This document shows, piece after piece, positions 17,780 through 27,225 of a DNA stretch of 39,822 bases. The number at the start of each line of letters is the position of its first letter. Positions within the stretch are counted from its first letter, which is position 1. The stretch covers positions 1-39,822 of the forward strand of contig NZ_MKRN01000172.1 of assembly GCF_001896955.1 (NCBI RefSeq), read 5' to 3'. The translations under genes and the position numbers were made by a program. Origin of the DNA: Nitrobacter sp. 62-13. GTDB taxonomy: Bacteria; Pseudomonadota; Alphaproteobacteria; Rhizobiales; Xanthobacteraceae. Below the pieces are notes generated by a model. That model saw only the letters and a list, made by a program, of their open reading frames with translations. It searched no databases and had not been told where the DNA came from.

Positions 17780-18613
17780 ATGACAACGACCGGAAGCATC
17801 ACAACGGACGCGGGCCGGATCGCGTACCGGCAATCCGCCGGCACCGGCAGCGCCATCGTTCTGGTTCACGGCAACTCGGCGTCGTCGAAGGCTTTTGCGC
17901 GACAACTGGATGGAAATCTCGGCAGGACGCACCGCGTGATCGCGTTCGACCTGCCGGGACACGGCGAGTCCGACAACGCGGCCGATCCCGCCTCCACCTA
18001 CACCATGCCGGGCCATGCGCGCGTGATGCGCCATGTCGCCGAGCACCTGGATGCAGCGGACGCAATTTTCGTCGGCTGGAGTCTCGGCGGGCATATCGTG
18101 CTGGAGGCCGCACCCGACCTGCCGCGGGCCAAAGGTTTTGCAATCTTCGGCACGCCGCCGTTTGCGTTTCCGCCCGCGGTCAAACAGGCATTTCTGATGC
18201 ACCCGGCGATGGCCTGCACCTTTGCGCAGGATCTCACCGAAAAACAGGCCAGGGGTTATGTCGCCGCGGCTTTCCGATCGGGCGTCGCCGACCTGCCGGC
18301 TTTCATGGTCGATGACGTCCTGCGAACGGACGGCCGCGCCCGCAAGACTCTCGGCGCGAGCATCACGCCGGACGGTTTCCGTGACGAGATCGAGGTCATA
18401 GCCAGCCTGACCCGACCGCTCGCGGTACTGCACGGCGCGGAGGACCAGCTCATCAACGGCGATTACGTCAAGTCGCTGGCGATGCCGACGCTGTGGCGCG
18501 GGGCAGTCCAGACTATCCCCGACGCCGGCCATATTCCGCAGTGGGAGCAGGCGGACACCTTCAACGCGCTGCTCAACGAGTTTGCAAGCGACTGCAAACA
18601 ACAACCGAGCTAA
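17780..18613 (+). CDS. alpha/beta-fold hydrolase
   Basis: 277 residues with the complete catalytic triad: the nucleophile elbow GWSLGGH (Ser near 96), the Asp in HGAEDQLI near 220, and the His in DAGHIPQWEQ near 250. The oxyanion-hole HGNSAS lies near 30. The fold and spacing match soluble esterase/epoxide-hydrolase-like enzymes. The substrate is not evident. ATG 17780 has GAGAGGGA close upstream. It is convergent with the cbpA-like gene. Confidence 0.87.
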   Translation: MTTTGSITTDAGRIAYRQSAGTGSAIVLVHGNSASSKAFARQLDGNLGRTHRVIAFDLPGHGESDNAADPASTYTMPGHARVMRHVAEHLDAADAIFVGWSLGGHIVLEAAPDLPRAKGFAIFGTPPFAFPPAVKQAFLMHPAMACTFAQDLTEKQARGYVAAAFRSGVADLPAFMVDDVLRTDGRARKTLGASITPDGFRDEIEVIASLTRPLAVLHGAEDQLINGDYVKSLAMPTLWRGAVQTIPDAGHIPQWEQADTFNALLNEFASDCKQQPS

Positions 18614-18694
18614 ATATTTCTCCAGTCATGCCGGATCAGCGGATGCGGGTACGAACAGTGACGCAAACCGCATCGATGCTTCGCTCGAAATGCT

Positions 18695-19651
18695 CTATCC
18701 CAGATCGCGACGAGGATTATAGGGGTGCATGTCGCGCCACTTTTCCATCAAGCCTTCAAGGTCCGCGTCGTTGCCGTCGGGCAGGATGATGCGCGTGGTG
18801 ACGAACAGGTCGCCGGACGCACCGCCCTTCGGGATGCCCTTACCCTTGAGACGAAAGGTGCGTCCCCCCGAGGTGTTCTTGGGGATCGACAGTTCAACGG
18901 CGCCGCCGAGCGTCGGCACCCGCACCTTGCCCCCCAGCACCGCCTCGTAAAGCGTGATCGGCAGATCGGCGCGCAGGTCGTTGCCGTCGACCTTGAAGAT
19001 CGGATGAGCCGCAACCGTCACGGTGATGAGGAGATCGCCGGGACGGTGGCCGGGCGCGGTGTCGCCCTGACCCCGCAGCCGGATCTGCTGACCCGATGTG
19101 ACGCCAGCCGGAATCCTGACGTTGAGTTCCTTGCCGCTGGGCAGGCGGATGCGCTTGTCGCCGCCCTTGACCGACTCCTCGAGCGACACCGTCATGGTGA
19201 CGTTGAGATCGAGATCAGGCGCGCCGAACGTGCTGGTGTCGAAGTCGAACTGCGCGCCGCCGCGGCGGCCGCCCCGCGCGCCACTACCGAACATGGTGTT
19301 GAGGATGTCCTCAAATCCGCCGCCGTCCGCGCCCGGACCGCCGCCACCGCCGCGGAAGCCATACTGCTCGAAGCCGCCGCCGGGCCGCGCGCCGCGCGGA
19401 CCGCCGCCCGGGAACCCCTGAAAGCGCGGCTTGCCGTCGGCGCCGATCTCGCCGCGGTCGAACTGTTTGCGCTTGACCTCGTCACCGAGGATCTCGTTGG
19501 CGGTATTCACCTCCGCGAAGCGTTCGGCGGCCTTCGGATCGTTCTTGTTGGCATCGGGATGATGCTTCTTCGCGAGCTTGCGAAAAGCACTTTTGATCGC
19601 CGCGGCACTGGCGCCCCGCTGCACCCCCAAGACCTCATAGGGGTCGCGCAT
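18695..19651 (-). CDS. J-domain co-chaperone, CbpA type
   Basis: 318 residues. An N-terminal J domain (2-65) has the HPD motif in KKHHPDANKNDPKA, which stimulates DnaK ATPase. A Gly/Phe-rich linker follows (about 75-135, GGGPRGARPGGGF), then the DnaJ C-terminal substrate-binding domains (VSLEESVKGGDKRIRLPSG ... LRGQGDTAPGHRPGDLL ... LKGKGIPKGGASGDL). The CxxCxGxG zinc-finger repeats of true DnaJ are absent, which makes it a class II J-protein like CbpA. The ATG at 19649-19651 is preceded by AGGAG. No dnaK or grpE is near. It is convergent with the hydrolase. Confidence 0.9.
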   Translation of the reverse strand: MRDPYEVLGVQRGASAAAIKSAFRKLAKKHHPDANKNDPKAAERFAEVNTANEILGDEVKRKQFDRGEIGADGKPRFQGFPGGGPRGARPGGGFEQYGFRGGGGGPGADGGGFEDILNTMFGSGARGGRRGGAQFDFDTSTFGAPDLDLNVTMTVSLEESVKGGDKRIRLPSGKELNVRIPAGVTSGQQIRLRGQGDTAPGHRPGDLLITVTVAAHPIFKVDGNDLRADLPITLYEAVLGGKVRVPTLGGAVELSIPKNTSGGRTFRLKGKGIPKGGASGDLFVTTRIILPDGNDADLEGLMEKWRDMHPYNPRRDLG

Positions 19652-19765
19652 CCGTCTCAGTCTCCTTCAGGAAATTCGGACATGGGCCCCCGGACCCACG
19701 TGCTTATCATCTGGGGCATCCGTGGCATTTTTGCAACTGGTTGACGGGCTATCGAACCTGTCAGT

Positions 19766-20170
19766 CTAGCTTCGCTGCCAGGGTTTGAGAGACTGAATTT
19801 CCCACCGGCCGCCCCCAGACCTGCAGGCTGCGCCCTGCAGCCAGCTTTCTGAGTTTCCGTTAACGTAACTCGCCAAAAAATCGCGGCAGGTGCGACCCTC
19901 GGCCGTATAGGCCTGCGCCAGCGGCGTGACCGAGCCCCGCGCACCGGTCGAGGGATTTTCCCATGGTTGACTCGCGTCCTTGCTGCCTTTGGTCAACACG
20001 TCGGAAGCAGCCGTGCGGGCGAAGGCGAGATCGGTGTCGGTCGGACCGCTGCGCGCGGGTGACGCGATCGATCCGGTGGCATCACCGGCGGTCATTTGCG
20101 CGAAAGCCCCGTCATTGCGCGCCAAACTGCAACCCCCGGCCGACAGCCCAAGCAAAATCGCCGTCGCCAT
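19766..20170 (-). CDS. small lipoprotein, surface-antigen-like, 134 aa
   Basis: The first residues ([20 protein letters not shown]) contain a lipobox, LSAGGC, so the mature protein probably starts at that Cys and is lipid-anchored. The C-terminal half, with [16 protein letters not shown] and [15 protein letters not shown], resembles the RT0821/Lpp0805-type surface antigen domain seen in alphaproteobacteria. The signal peptide starting at ATG 20168-20170 lacks a basic n-region; the frame stays open upstream ([14 protein letters not shown]), so translation may begin earlier at a non-ATG codon or the start may have been lost. It is divergent from pdxH. Confidence 0.65.
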   Translation of the reverse strand: MATAILLGLSAGGCSLARNDGAFAQMTAGDATGSIASPARSGPTDTDLAFARTAASDVLTKGSKDASQPWENPSTGARGSVTPLAQAYTAEGRTCRDFLASYVNGNSESWLQGAACRSGGGRWEIQSLKPWQRS

Positions 20171-20212
20171 CGCAGCGACGGGCCTGATCGCGGATAGGCC
20201 AACGCGCGGACG

Positions 20213-20241
20213 TGCCCTATATAGGTTTGCCCTGTATAAGG
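20213..20241. promoter_or_regulatory. tandem TGCCCTRTATARGG direct repeats in the lipoprotein/pdxH gap
   Basis: TGCCCTATATAGG (20213-20225) and TGCCCTGTATAAGG (20228-20241) recur 15 bases apart, 1.5 helical turns, in the 118-base divergent gap. The first contains the perfect palindrome CCTATATAGG. They may be operator half-sites or include a -10 element (TATATA, TATAAG). Confidence 0.35.
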
Positions 20242-20288
20242 ACCGCAACGGGCTTTCAACGACGGACCGGCGCAATCTGGACTCCCCC

Positions 20289-20930
20289 ATGAACGACACC
20301 ACGCACATCAAGGACACAAGCCAGTTAACGTCCGGTGATTTCACGGAGAGCCCGGAGCCGTTTGCGCTGTTCACGGCGTGGTTCGCAGAAGCCGTCGCGT
20401 CGGAACCGAACGATCCCGACGCCATGGCGCTCGCCACCGCCGACGCCGACGGCCTGCCCGACCTGCGCATGGTGCTGATGAAGGGCTACGATACGCAGGG
20501 CTTCGTGTTCTATAGCCACATCGCCAGCGCCAAGGGCCGCGAACTTGCCGCAAACCCGAAAGCGGCGCTGCTGTTTCACTGGAAGTCGCTGCGCCGGCAG
20601 GTCCGCGTGCGCGGGCCGGCGACGCCGGTCACCGAGGCCGAGGCCGACGCCTATTTCGCCACCCGGCCGAAGCAGGCGCAGGTCGGCGCATGGGCCAGCA
20701 GGCAATCGCAGCCGCTGGAAAGCCGCTTTGCTTTTGAACAGGCGATCGCGAAAGAAGCCGCGAAATACGTCATCGGCGCCGTGCCCCGGCCGCCGGGCTG
20801 GAGCGGCTGGCGAATCGCACCGGTGCAGTTCGAGTTCTGGCACGACCGCCCGTTCCGCCTGCACGACCGCATCGAGTTCCGCCGCACGACGCCTGACGCG
20901 CCGTGGACCAAGACAAGGCTGTATCCATGA
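20289..20930 (+). CDS. pdxH: pyridoxamine 5'-phosphate oxidase
   Basis: FMN enzyme that oxidises pyridoxine or pyridoxamine phosphate to pyridoxal phosphate. 213 residues. Family blocks: [20 protein letters not shown] near 50, [19 protein letters not shown] near 72 (FMN-binding), [12 protein letters not shown] near 95, [11 protein letters not shown] near 130, and the C-terminal [12 protein letters not shown] ... [10 protein letters not shown] ... TRLYP. The ATG at 20289 fits the usual N-terminal length; a much longer open frame upstream crosses the lipoprotein gene and is not real. The stop codon overlaps the next start (ATGA), so it is translationally coupled to the SDR gene. Confidence 0.95.
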   Translation: MNDTTHIKDTSQLTSGDFTESPEPFALFTAWFAEAVASEPNDPDAMALATADADGLPDLRMVLMKGYDTQGFVFYSHIASAKGRELAANPKAALLFHWKSLRRQVRVRGPATPVTEAEADAYFATRPKQAQVGAWASRQSQPLESRFAFEQAIAKEAAKYVIGAVPRPPGWSGWRIAPVQFEFWHDRPFRLHDRIEFRRTTPDAPWTKTRLYP

Positions 20931-21718
20931 CCCCCGATAAGGCAAACCCCCGAACCGATATGGCGACGGCGGTCGATCCCAACGCGCCGCGCCGCACGTT
21001 GCTGCTGACCGGCGCAAGCCGCGGCATCGGCCATGCCACCGTGATCCGGTTTTCCAGCGCGGGATGGCGCGTCATCACCTGCTCGAGGCATCCTTTTCCG
21101 GAGCAGTGCCCGTGGGACGCCGGACCCGAGGACCACATTCAGGTCGACCTGTCCGACCCCGAAAATACCATGCAGGCAATCCAGGAGATCCGATCGCGAC
21201 TCGAAGGCGGCAGGCTGCACGCGCTGGTCAACAATGCCGCGATCTCGCCCAAGGGCGAGGGCGGCGCCCGGCTCGGCTCGCTGAACACCGATATGGAGAC
21301 CTGGGAGAAGGTGTTCCGGGTCAACTTCATGGCGCCGATCATGCTGGCGCGCGGACTGATCGGCGAATTGAAGGCCGCGAAAGGCTCCGTCGTGAACGTC
21401 ACCTCGATCGCCGGCTCGCGCGTGCATCCGTTCGCAGGCGCGGCCTACGCAACCTCGAAAGCGGCGCTGGCCTCGCTGACCCGCGAGATGGCGGCGGACT
21501 TCGGACGCATCGGCGTGCGCGTCAACGCGATCGCGCCGGGCGAGATCGACACCTCGATTCTGTCGCCGGGCACCGAGAAGATCGTCCAGCGGCAGATTCC
21601 GCTGCGTCGGCTCGGCACGCCGGACGAGGTGGCGAAGATCGTTTATGTGCTGTGCACGGAGACGAGTTCATATGTGAACGGCGCCGAGATCCACATCAAC
21701 GGCGGCCAGCACGTTTAG
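20927..21718 (+). CDS. SDR family oxidoreductase
   Basis: Short-chain dehydrogenase/reductase of 263 residues. Cofactor motif [11 protein letters not shown] near 27, NNAAIS near 98, catalytic Ser in NVTSIAGS near 160, YATSKAA (Tyr and Lys) near 175, and a C-terminal [15 protein letters not shown] typical of classical SDRs. Substrate not predictable. Start: the ATG at 20927 overlaps the TGA of pdxH (ATGA), a strong sign of coupling; an earlier start at 20903 and a later one at MATAVDP are alternatives. Coupling with pdxH is positional and does not show a vitamin B6 role. Confidence 0.88.
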   Translation: MTPDKANPRTDMATAVDPNAPRRTLLLTGASRGIGHATVIRFSSAGWRVITCSRHPFPEQCPWDAGPEDHIQVDLSDPENTMQAIQEIRSRLEGGRLHALVNNAAISPKGEGGARLGSLNTDMETWEKVFRVNFMAPIMLARGLIGELKAAKGSVVNVTSIAGSRVHPFAGAAYATSKAALASLTREMAADFGRIGVRVNAIAPGEIDTSILSPGTEKIVQRQIPLRRLGTPDEVAKIVYVLCTETSSYVNGAEIHINGGQHV

Positions 21719-21721
21719 CCG

Positions 21722-21955
21722 TCATTCCGCATAAAATCGCCGTGGCGGCGTGCGTAACGCAGGCGGCGCGACGCCCGCGCTGGAACAATCGTCGTCGCTC
21801 TCGCCGTCGAGCAGCGCCGCGCCGCAATGACGGCATGTGCGCACGAGCGCAGACGAACGACGCACGGCGTCGTTGTCCGAACCGTATCGACGCAACTGTT
21901 GATAGCTGCGAAAATCAAGGACGTTGCAATCCTCTATTATGATTTTCTCAACCAT
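21722..21955 (-). CDS. small Cys-containing protein, 77 aa, unknown function
   Basis: The minus-strand frame from ATG 21953-21955 reads MVEKIIIEDCNVLDFRSYQQ, then TCRHCGAALLDGESDDDCSS and a short tail to TGA. The CxxC pair followed by another Cys suggests a minimal metal-binding knuckle, and codon use in the second half is GC-rich at third positions as in neighbouring genes. The frame is open to 21979 with another ATG, but a start near MVEK or MIEDCN is more natural. It is convergent with the SDR gene, only 3 bases apart. I do not recognise a named family, and it could be chance. Confidence 0.5.
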   Translation of the reverse strand: MVEKIIIEDCNVLDFRSYQQLRRYGSDNDAVRRSSALVRTCRHCGAALLDGESDDDCSSAGVAPPALRTPPRRFYAE

Positions 21956-22037
21956 TGCGGTCCCCGTGATTTCATTCACGAGGTTATGGCAGCAATCTTT
22001 TTTGAAAACCGTTCAGGCGAACACTCAAATTTTACGA

Positions 22038-22087
22038 GGAAAAATGTGGCGGGGATTGCGCGACCTTCGATCGCGCAAATCCACATT
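22038..22087 (-). terminator. terminator of corA
   Basis: On the minus strand AATGTGG, then TTGCGCGA, a 7-base loop, TCGCGCAA and CCACATT form a two-tier hairpin, running into ATTTTTCC. It begins 15 bases after the corA stop codon. Confidence 0.7.
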
Positions 22088-22101
22088 GCAGTTAACCTCT
22101 T

Positions 22102-23082
22102 TCACAACCACTTCTTCCACTTGAAGATCATGTAGGGCAGCACCGCGGCGATCACCATCATGGCGAGCGCAAACGGATAGCCATGCGGCCAGTCGAGTTC
22201 CGGCATCATCCTGAAGTTCATGCCGTAGACCGAAGCGATCAGAGTCGGCGGCATCAAAACCACCGCCATCACCGAAAACAGCTTGATGATGTTGTTCTGC
22301 TCGAGATTGACGACGCCGAGCATCGCATCGAGCACGAAAGTGATCTTGTTGGACAGATAGGAAGCGTGATCGGTCAGCGACGCCACGTCGCGCTGCATGG
22401 TCTTGAGCTGGGCGCGCATCTCCTTCGACCATTTGATGCTGTCGGATTCGGTGGCGACGAAGGTGACGAGACGCCCGATCGAGACAAGACTCTCGCGGAC
22501 CTTCGAGGTGAGGTCGCCCTTGCGGCCGATCGCGATCAGGATTTCCGAATAGCGCTTGGCGTGGCCGGTGCGCGCGGATTCGTCCGGCTCGAAAATGTCG
22601 TGGCTGACCTGATCGACGTCGGCGCCGGCGCGCTCAAGAATATCGGCGCAGCGGTCGATCACGGCGTCGAGCAGCTCGAGCAGCACGCCCTCGCCGGTCA
22701 AACCCTGCGGGGCCGCGCGCGCGAGCTTGTTCTCGACCAGCGTGAACGGTTTCGGCGCTTCGTAGCGCACGGTGACGAGACGATGGTTGGACAGGATGAA
22801 GGTGACGGGGGTGATGCGCGGCGCGCCGGTTTCGCTGCCGCACATCAGGCTCGCAGTCATGTAACGCGCACCATTCTCAAGGTAGAGGCGGCTGGAAATC
22901 TCGATCTCCTGCATGTCTTCCCGGGTCGGCACCGCGACCCCGGCGAGACGCTCCACCGCCCGATCCTCGTCGGCCGTCGGCTTCTCGAGATCGATCCACA
23001 CCGCACTCTCCGGCAGCGTGGCGAGATCGGCCGGACAGGTCTTCCGCAGCACCATGCCGGCCGGCGCGAAAATCGAGAGCAT
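22102..23082 (-). CDS. corA: magnesium/cobalt transporter CorA family protein
   Basis: 326-residue divalent-cation channel of the inner membrane. The large N-terminal cytoplasmic domain includes VWIDLEKPTADEDRAV and a long helical region (MQRDVASLTDHASYLSNKITF). The C-terminal has two membrane helices (about 268-290 and 302-320) joined by the signature GMN loop (SVYGMNFRMMPELDW), and a basic KWKKW tail that closes the pore base. The start ATG at 23080-23082 has a perfect GGAGGT six bases upstream. A terminator follows. Upstream lies the composite palindromic repeat at 23137-23290. Confidence 0.93.
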   Translation of the reverse strand: MLSIFAPAGMVLRKTCPADLATLPESAVWIDLEKPTADEDRAVERLAGVAVPTREDMQEIEISSRLYLENGARYMTASLMCGSETGAPRITPVTFILSNHRLVTVRYEAPKPFTLVENKLARAAPQGLTGEGVLLELLDAVIDRCADILERAGADVDQVSHDIFEPDESARTGHAKRYSEILIAIGRKGDLTSKVRESLVSIGRLVTFVATESDSIKWSKEMRAQLKTMQRDVASLTDHASYLSNKITFVLDAMLGVVNLEQNNIIKLFSVMAVVLMPPTLIASVYGMNFRMMPELDWPHGYPFALAMMVIAAVLPYMIFKWKKWL

Positions 23083-23566
23083 GGCACCTCCGGTGGCGTG
23101 GATTCAGTGTGAACGCGGACAATCTGGAATGCGCTAGTGAATGAACTTTGACATTCGCCACCTGCTTTTGCAGCAGGCCCGGCAAACGAATGTCAAATTC
23201 ACCCTGCCAGGACCCAATAATTCCAGTGGTCCATTAATTTTGAGATTCGCAAGCACGCCGGGTGCAAAATGTTAAAATCGAACCACTGGATTGCATCGCT
23301 TGCGCAAGCCGCAAAGCGCCGTCGCGGCGGGTGGATGCCGTGCCCGTCTGCCAATGCACACGCCCCTCTTTGCACGCAGGAAGCGGCCGCGTCCAAGGGC
23401 GGCCGGAAAACTTTGCGGCAAAAATACCACAGAGACGACGCCGCGTAGCGACAGAACTCTCTAGGTGCTGGAATTTCAGGGAAGTTTGACAATAATGGGT
23501 CGTAGAGGAATCGTGGCGTCCAGGGTGCAAACGGCCATGGTTCAATGGGGTATTTGGAAGACAACA
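23083..23566. other. 484-base divergent gap between corA and the L,D-transpeptidase gene
   Basis: It holds the composite repeat at 23137-23290. The remaining 275 bases before the transpeptidase start show no gene: the open frames at 23262-23489 plus and 23199-23567 minus run through the repeat and have no protein character. Promoters for both flanking genes must lie here, but I cannot place them confidently. Confidence 0.5.
23137..23290. repeat. composite two-hairpin repeat, copy 1 (order B-A)
   Basis: Hairpin B: GTGAAT (23137-23142) and TTTGACATTCG (23147-23157) pair with CGAATGTCAAA (23187-23197) and ATTCAC (23197-23202). Hairpin A: TCCAGTGGT (23222-23230) pairs with ACCACTGGA (23282-23290), its inside being degenerate relative to copy 2. 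Copy 2 lies at 33756-33921 with the hairpins in the opposite order. Confidence 0.75.
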
Positions 23567-24244
23567 ATGTCGCCTTTTCGGGTTACGCTTGGAATCCTGG
23601 CCGCTGGCCTGATGCTGTCGGGCTGCATGCAGGCCACGCACTACGAGGCGGCCAGCACCAGCAACTTGAAGCCGCGCGACAAGGAATTGCTGTCCAAGGT
23701 CTCCTACGTGAAGACGCCGGTGGCCGCGCCTTTCCGCCGCGCCATCGTCGACTATCACCGCAAGGAAGCACCGGGCTCGATCATGGTCGATTCCGACAAC
23801 CATTATCTCTATTACGTGCTCGATGGCGGCAAGGCGATCCGCTACGGCATTACCGTCGGCGAAGAAGCGATGGCGTGGTCGGGCATCGCGAAGGTCGGCG
23901 CCATGACCGAATGGCCGGCCTGGCATCCGACGCCCGGCGAGATCGAGCGCCTTGGCGTGCCGAAGTTTGTGGCTCCCGGTCCGGACAATCCGATGGGATC
24001 GCGGGCGATGTATCTTTACGCCAACGGCAAGGATACGCTGTTCCGCATCCATGGCACCAACCAGCCGGAATACATCGGCGCCTCGATTTCCTCGGGCTGC
24101 ATCCGCATGACCAACGAGGACGTCATCGACCTCTATAATCGTGTCAAGCTTGGAACGGTGGTCGTTGTGCTTGAGCCCCATCACGGGGATTCGCCGTACA
24201 GCTCCAAGATGGCGTTGCAAGGCGGCGGCGGCAGCTTCAACTGA
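23567..24244 (+). CDS. L,D-transpeptidase (YkuD) lipoprotein
   Basis: 225 residues. An N-terminal lipoprotein signal (MSPFRVTLGILAAGLMLSGC, lipid-modified Cys at 20) is followed by a YkuD domain whose catalytic end reads FRIHGTNQPEYIGASISSGCIRM, with His near 162 and the catalytic Cys near 178 in SSGCIRM. Such enzymes make 3-3 peptidoglycan cross-links or attach proteins to peptidoglycan in the periplasm. ATG 23567 has GGAAGA upstream and gives the correct signal peptide; the longer in-frame start at 23465 would bury it. A strong terminator follows. Confidence 0.92.
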   Translation: MSPFRVTLGILAAGLMLSGCMQATHYEAASTSNLKPRDKELLSKVSYVKTPVAAPFRRAIVDYHRKEAPGSIMVDSDNHYLYYVLDGGKAIRYGITVGEEAMAWSGIAKVGAMTEWPAWHPTPGEIERLGVPKFVAPGPDNPMGSRAMYLYANGKDTLFRIHGTNQPEYIGASISSGCIRMTNEDVIDLYNRVKLGTVVVVLEPHHGDSPYSSKMALQGGGGSFN

Positions 24245-24267
24245 TCGAAGCGGGTTCTCAATTTGCG

Positions 24268-24296
24268 AAAAGCGCCGGCTTGCCGGCGCTTTTTTG
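24268..24296 (+). terminator. terminator of the L,D-transpeptidase gene
   Basis: AAAAGCGCCGGC, a TT loop, and GCCGGCGCTTTTTT: a perfect GC-rich hairpin with a long T-run, 24 bases after the stop codon. Confidence 0.92.
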
Positions 24297-24343
24297 CTGC
24301 CGTCGTCACCATCGGTCATCGCCGTTCGAAGAACGGCATCGCT

Positions 24344-25471
24344 TCACTCCAGCAGCGACCTGAGGAACGGCGGCAAGTCGGAATGCCGCTTGCGCCTGCG
24401 CTTCACCGGCCTCGCGGCTGAAAGCCGCTTTGACGGCCCCGATGCGGATGGCAACGGCTTCGACGAATCCTTCGTGGCCTTGCCTGCCATGCTGGCGGCC
24501 GCAGGTCGCTTCCGGGGTTCAGGGACCACCTGCACAGGCGTATCGCGCGCCACCCGTGGTGCGGGAGCAGGTGTCGCCTCGTGGGTCGGAACCGACTTTG
24601 GCAACTCATCCCTTTTTTCCGTTATTTCGCGCGGCGGTGCCTCGGCCGGGCGTTCGGCCGGCAGCAACGGCGCGACCGCGGGCATTGGATCGTCAATTCC
24701 CCATTGACAGATCCGGTAGCCATTCCGGTGTTCGGCAAGATCGAGATGAATGTGGTCTTCGTGGTATCCGTCCGACCCCGGTCCCAGCACGGTCATGAAC
24801 CGCCTGCAGGCCGACTTCATCATCGTTTCACGCAACTCGTGCGGGACGTTACGATCGGTCAGCGCGATCGTCCGGCCATCGGCAAGCCTGATCGCACGAA
24901 TATCGAGCGCATTGGCGCGCCCGTGCTCGGACAGTTTTGCTCCCGCGACCCGGTTGCGTCCCCGGCATTCGAACGAATCGAAATTGTCGAGTTCGCTTAT
25001 ACGGCTTCCCAGCCCTTCCGCCAGCGGCGTTATATCGGCGCGAATCCAGTCGGCGATTGCCGAGGCCATCGTACAGCGCAGCTTGGCGGACGGCTTGACA
25101 GGGACACGACTCCGGTCCGCCAGCACAACCGCCTCGAGCCGGACCAGATCGTCACCCCCGCACGCGCCCGGCCCGGTGATTGCGGGAATGCTCGGAGCGA
25201 TGGCCACCGCATCGGTCAACGCCAGACGACAGGCGGAAGGCGCCCGCGGCGTTTCAGGCACAGCCGGCGCGGCCTCGCTCGCCTGCCTGCCTTCCTGGCC
25301 CGCAGGCGCCAGTGCGGCCGGGCGAGGCTGCGGCAACGGAATCCTGGTCGCCGCTGACACCGCCGCCGGCGTCATGACGACGACGGCGAACACAACCATG
25401 GCCAATCGGTCGCGGCTCATTCCTGCACAAGATCGTATGCGACGTGCCGTCCCCACGTTAAACTTGTTCAT
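24344..25471 (-). CDS. extensin-like domain protein, secreted
   Basis: 375 residues. An N-terminal basic region and hydrophobic helix (about 22-42, LAMVVFAVVVMTPAAVSAA) form a signal peptide or anchor, then a Pro/Ala-rich linker, then the extensin-like C-terminal domain found in alphaproteobacteria: CRLALTDAVAIAPSI, LRCTMASAIADWI, ECRGRNRVAGAKLSEHGRANALDI near 170, GSDGYHEDHIHLDLAEHR near 230. The metal-site-like SEHGRANALDI and EDHIHLD recall peptidase M15-type folds, so a murein-related role is plausible but unproven. A further Pro/Ala/Lys-rich tail ends in basic KRRRKRHSDL. ATG 25469-25471 has CAGGGA six bases upstream. It is divergent from the acyl-CoA ligase. Confidence 0.85.
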   Translation of the reverse strand: MNKFNVGTARRIRSCAGMSRDRLAMVVFAVVVMTPAAVSAATRIPLPQPRPAALAPAGQEGRQASEAAPAVPETPRAPSACRLALTDAVAIAPSIPAITGPGACGGDDLVRLEAVVLADRSRVPVKPSAKLRCTMASAIADWIRADITPLAEGLGSRISELDNFDSFECRGRNRVAGAKLSEHGRANALDIRAIRLADGRTIALTDRNVPHELRETMMKSACRRFMTVLGPGSDGYHEDHIHLDLAEHRNGYRICQWGIDDPMPAVAPLLPAERPAEAPPREITEKRDELPKSVPTHEATPAPAPRVARDTPVQVVPEPRKRPAAASMAGKATKDSSKPLPSASGPSKRLSAARPVKRRRKRHSDLPPFLRSLLE

Positions 25472-25527
25472 GCCGGTCCCTGCGAGGCAACGATAACCGC
25501 CGGGCGCTGATCAGAAGGAATGTTCGA

Positions 25528-27156
25528 ATGCGGGGCTTGATGCAGGACTGGCCCTTGCTGTGTCATCGGATCATCGATCATGCGGCGAAGGTTCACGGCA
25601 ATCGCGAGGTGGTGACGCGATCGGTCGAAGGCCCGATCCACCGGACGAACTACACTGAAATTCGCCGCCGCGCGCTGAAGCTCGCGCAGCGGCTCGACCG
25701 CGAAGGCATCAAGCTCGGCGACCGAGTCGCCACCATCGCGTGGAACACCTGGCGTCATCTCGAGGCCTGGTACGGCATCATGGGCATCGGCGCCGTCTGT
25801 CATACCGTCAACCCCCGCTTGTTTCCGGACCAGATCGCCTGGATCATCAACCATGCGCAAGACCGCATCGTGATGACCGATATCACGTTCATCCCCCTCC
25901 TGGAAAAGATCGCCGGCAAGCTGCCGAGCGTCGAACGCTATATCGTTTTCACCGACAAAGCACACATGCCGCAGACCACGCTGAAAAATGCGGTCGCCTA
26001 CGAGGACTGGATCGCGGAAGTAGACGGCGACTTCGGCTGGAGAATGTTCGACGAGAATACCGCGGCGGGGATGTGCTACACCTCGGGAACCACTGGCGAT
26101 CCGAAGGGCGTTGTATATTCGCATCGTTCCAACGTGCTGCACGCGATGATAGCGAACAACGGTGACGCGCTGGGCGCGGCATCGAGGGATACAATGCTGC
26201 CGGTGGTGCCGCTATTCCACGCCAATAGCTGGGGAATCGCGTTCTCGGCGCCGTCCATGGGAACCAAGCTGGTGATGCCCGGCGCCAGGCTCGACGGCGC
26301 ATCGATATTCGAATTGCTGTCGACCGAGAAGGTCACCGTCACCGCCGGCGTGCCCACCGTGTGGCTGATGCTGTTGCAGCATATGGAGAAGAACAACCTG
26401 AAGCTGCCGAACCTCAAGGTTCTGAACTGCGGCGGCTCGGCGATGCCGCGCTCGATGATCAAGGCTTTCGACGACATGGGCGTCGAGGTTCGCCACGCAT
26501 GGGGCATGACGGAAATGTCGCCGCTCGGCACGGTCGGAGCGCTCCAGGGCCAGTTCAGCCACCTCGAGGGCGACGCCAGGCTCGACATGCTGCAGATGCA
26601 GGGCTACGCGCCGTTCATGGTTGAAATGAAAATCACCGACGACGCCGGAAAGGAATTGCCTTGGGACGGCAAGATCCCGGGCCGGCTCAAGGTGCGAGGT
26701 CCCGCGATCTCCGGCGCCTACTACCGCATCAAGGACGATATCCTCGACGAGCAGGGATTCTTCGATACCGGCGATGTCGCCACCATCGACGAGCATGGCT
26801 ACGTGCGGATCACGGATCGATCGAAGGACGTGATCAAGTCCGGAGGCGAATGGATTTCCTCGATCGATCTGGAAAACCTCGCGGTCGGCCATCCCAAGGT
26901 CGCGGAAGCCGCCGTGATCGGCATGCCCCATCCGAAGTGGGGCGAACGGCCGCTCCTCATTGTTCAGGTCAAGCAGGGCGGGAGCCTGACGCGCGAGGAG
27001 ATTCTCGGTTTCATGGACGGCAAGATCGCCAGTTGGTGGATGCCCGACGACGTCGTCTTCGTCGACAGCATTCCCCACACCGCCACCGGAAAGATTCTGA
27101 AAACGGCGCTGCGCGAACAGTTCAAGGATTACAGCCTGCCCACGGCGGCAGCATAA
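25528..27156 (+). CDS. medium/long-chain fatty acid-CoA ligase, AlkK-like
   Basis: 542-residue adenylate-forming enzyme that activates a fatty acid to acyl-CoA via acyl-AMP. Motifs: [18 protein letters not shown] near 187 (P-loop), [11 protein letters not shown] near 324, the hinge [20 protein letters not shown] near 425, and the C-terminal Lys in [13 protein letters not shown] near 520. The N-terminus ([19 protein letters not shown]) is characteristic of the AlkK-like group. A start at ATG 25528 has AAGGA about 11 bases upstream; MQDWPLL twelve bases later is an alternative. It ends convergently with the pirin gene. Confidence 0.9.
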   Translation: MRGLMQDWPLLCHRIIDHAAKVHGNREVVTRSVEGPIHRTNYTEIRRRALKLAQRLDREGIKLGDRVATIAWNTWRHLEAWYGIMGIGAVCHTVNPRLFPDQIAWIINHAQDRIVMTDITFIPLLEKIAGKLPSVERYIVFTDKAHMPQTTLKNAVAYEDWIAEVDGDFGWRMFDENTAAGMCYTSGTTGDPKGVVYSHRSNVLHAMIANNGDALGAASRDTMLPVVPLFHANSWGIAFSAPSMGTKLVMPGARLDGASIFELLSTEKVTVTAGVPTVWLMLLQHMEKNNLKLPNLKVLNCGGSAMPRSMIKAFDDMGVEVRHAWGMTEMSPLGTVGALQGQFSHLEGDARLDMLQMQGYAPFMVEMKITDDAGKELPWDGKIPGRLKVRGPAISGAYYRIKDDILDEQGFFDTGDVATIDEHGYVRITDRSKDVIKSGGEWISSIDLENLAVGHPKVAEAAVIGMPHPKWGERPLLIVQVKQGGSLTREEILGFMDGKIASWWMPDDVVFVDSIPHTATGKILKTALREQFKDYSLPTAAA

Positions 27157-27181
27157 GTCGCCGCCATCACGGACAGACAAT

Positions 27182-27213
27182 GTCAAAAACGGGAAGCGGC
27201 GTACCGCCTCCCG
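27182..27213 (-). terminator. terminator of the pirin gene
   Basis: CGGGA-GCGG (27190-27199) pairs with CCGC-TCCCG (27204-27213); on the minus strand the hairpin is followed by TTTTTG. It lies just past the pirin stop codon. Confidence 0.75.
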
Positions 27214-27225
27214 CAGAGTGGTTTG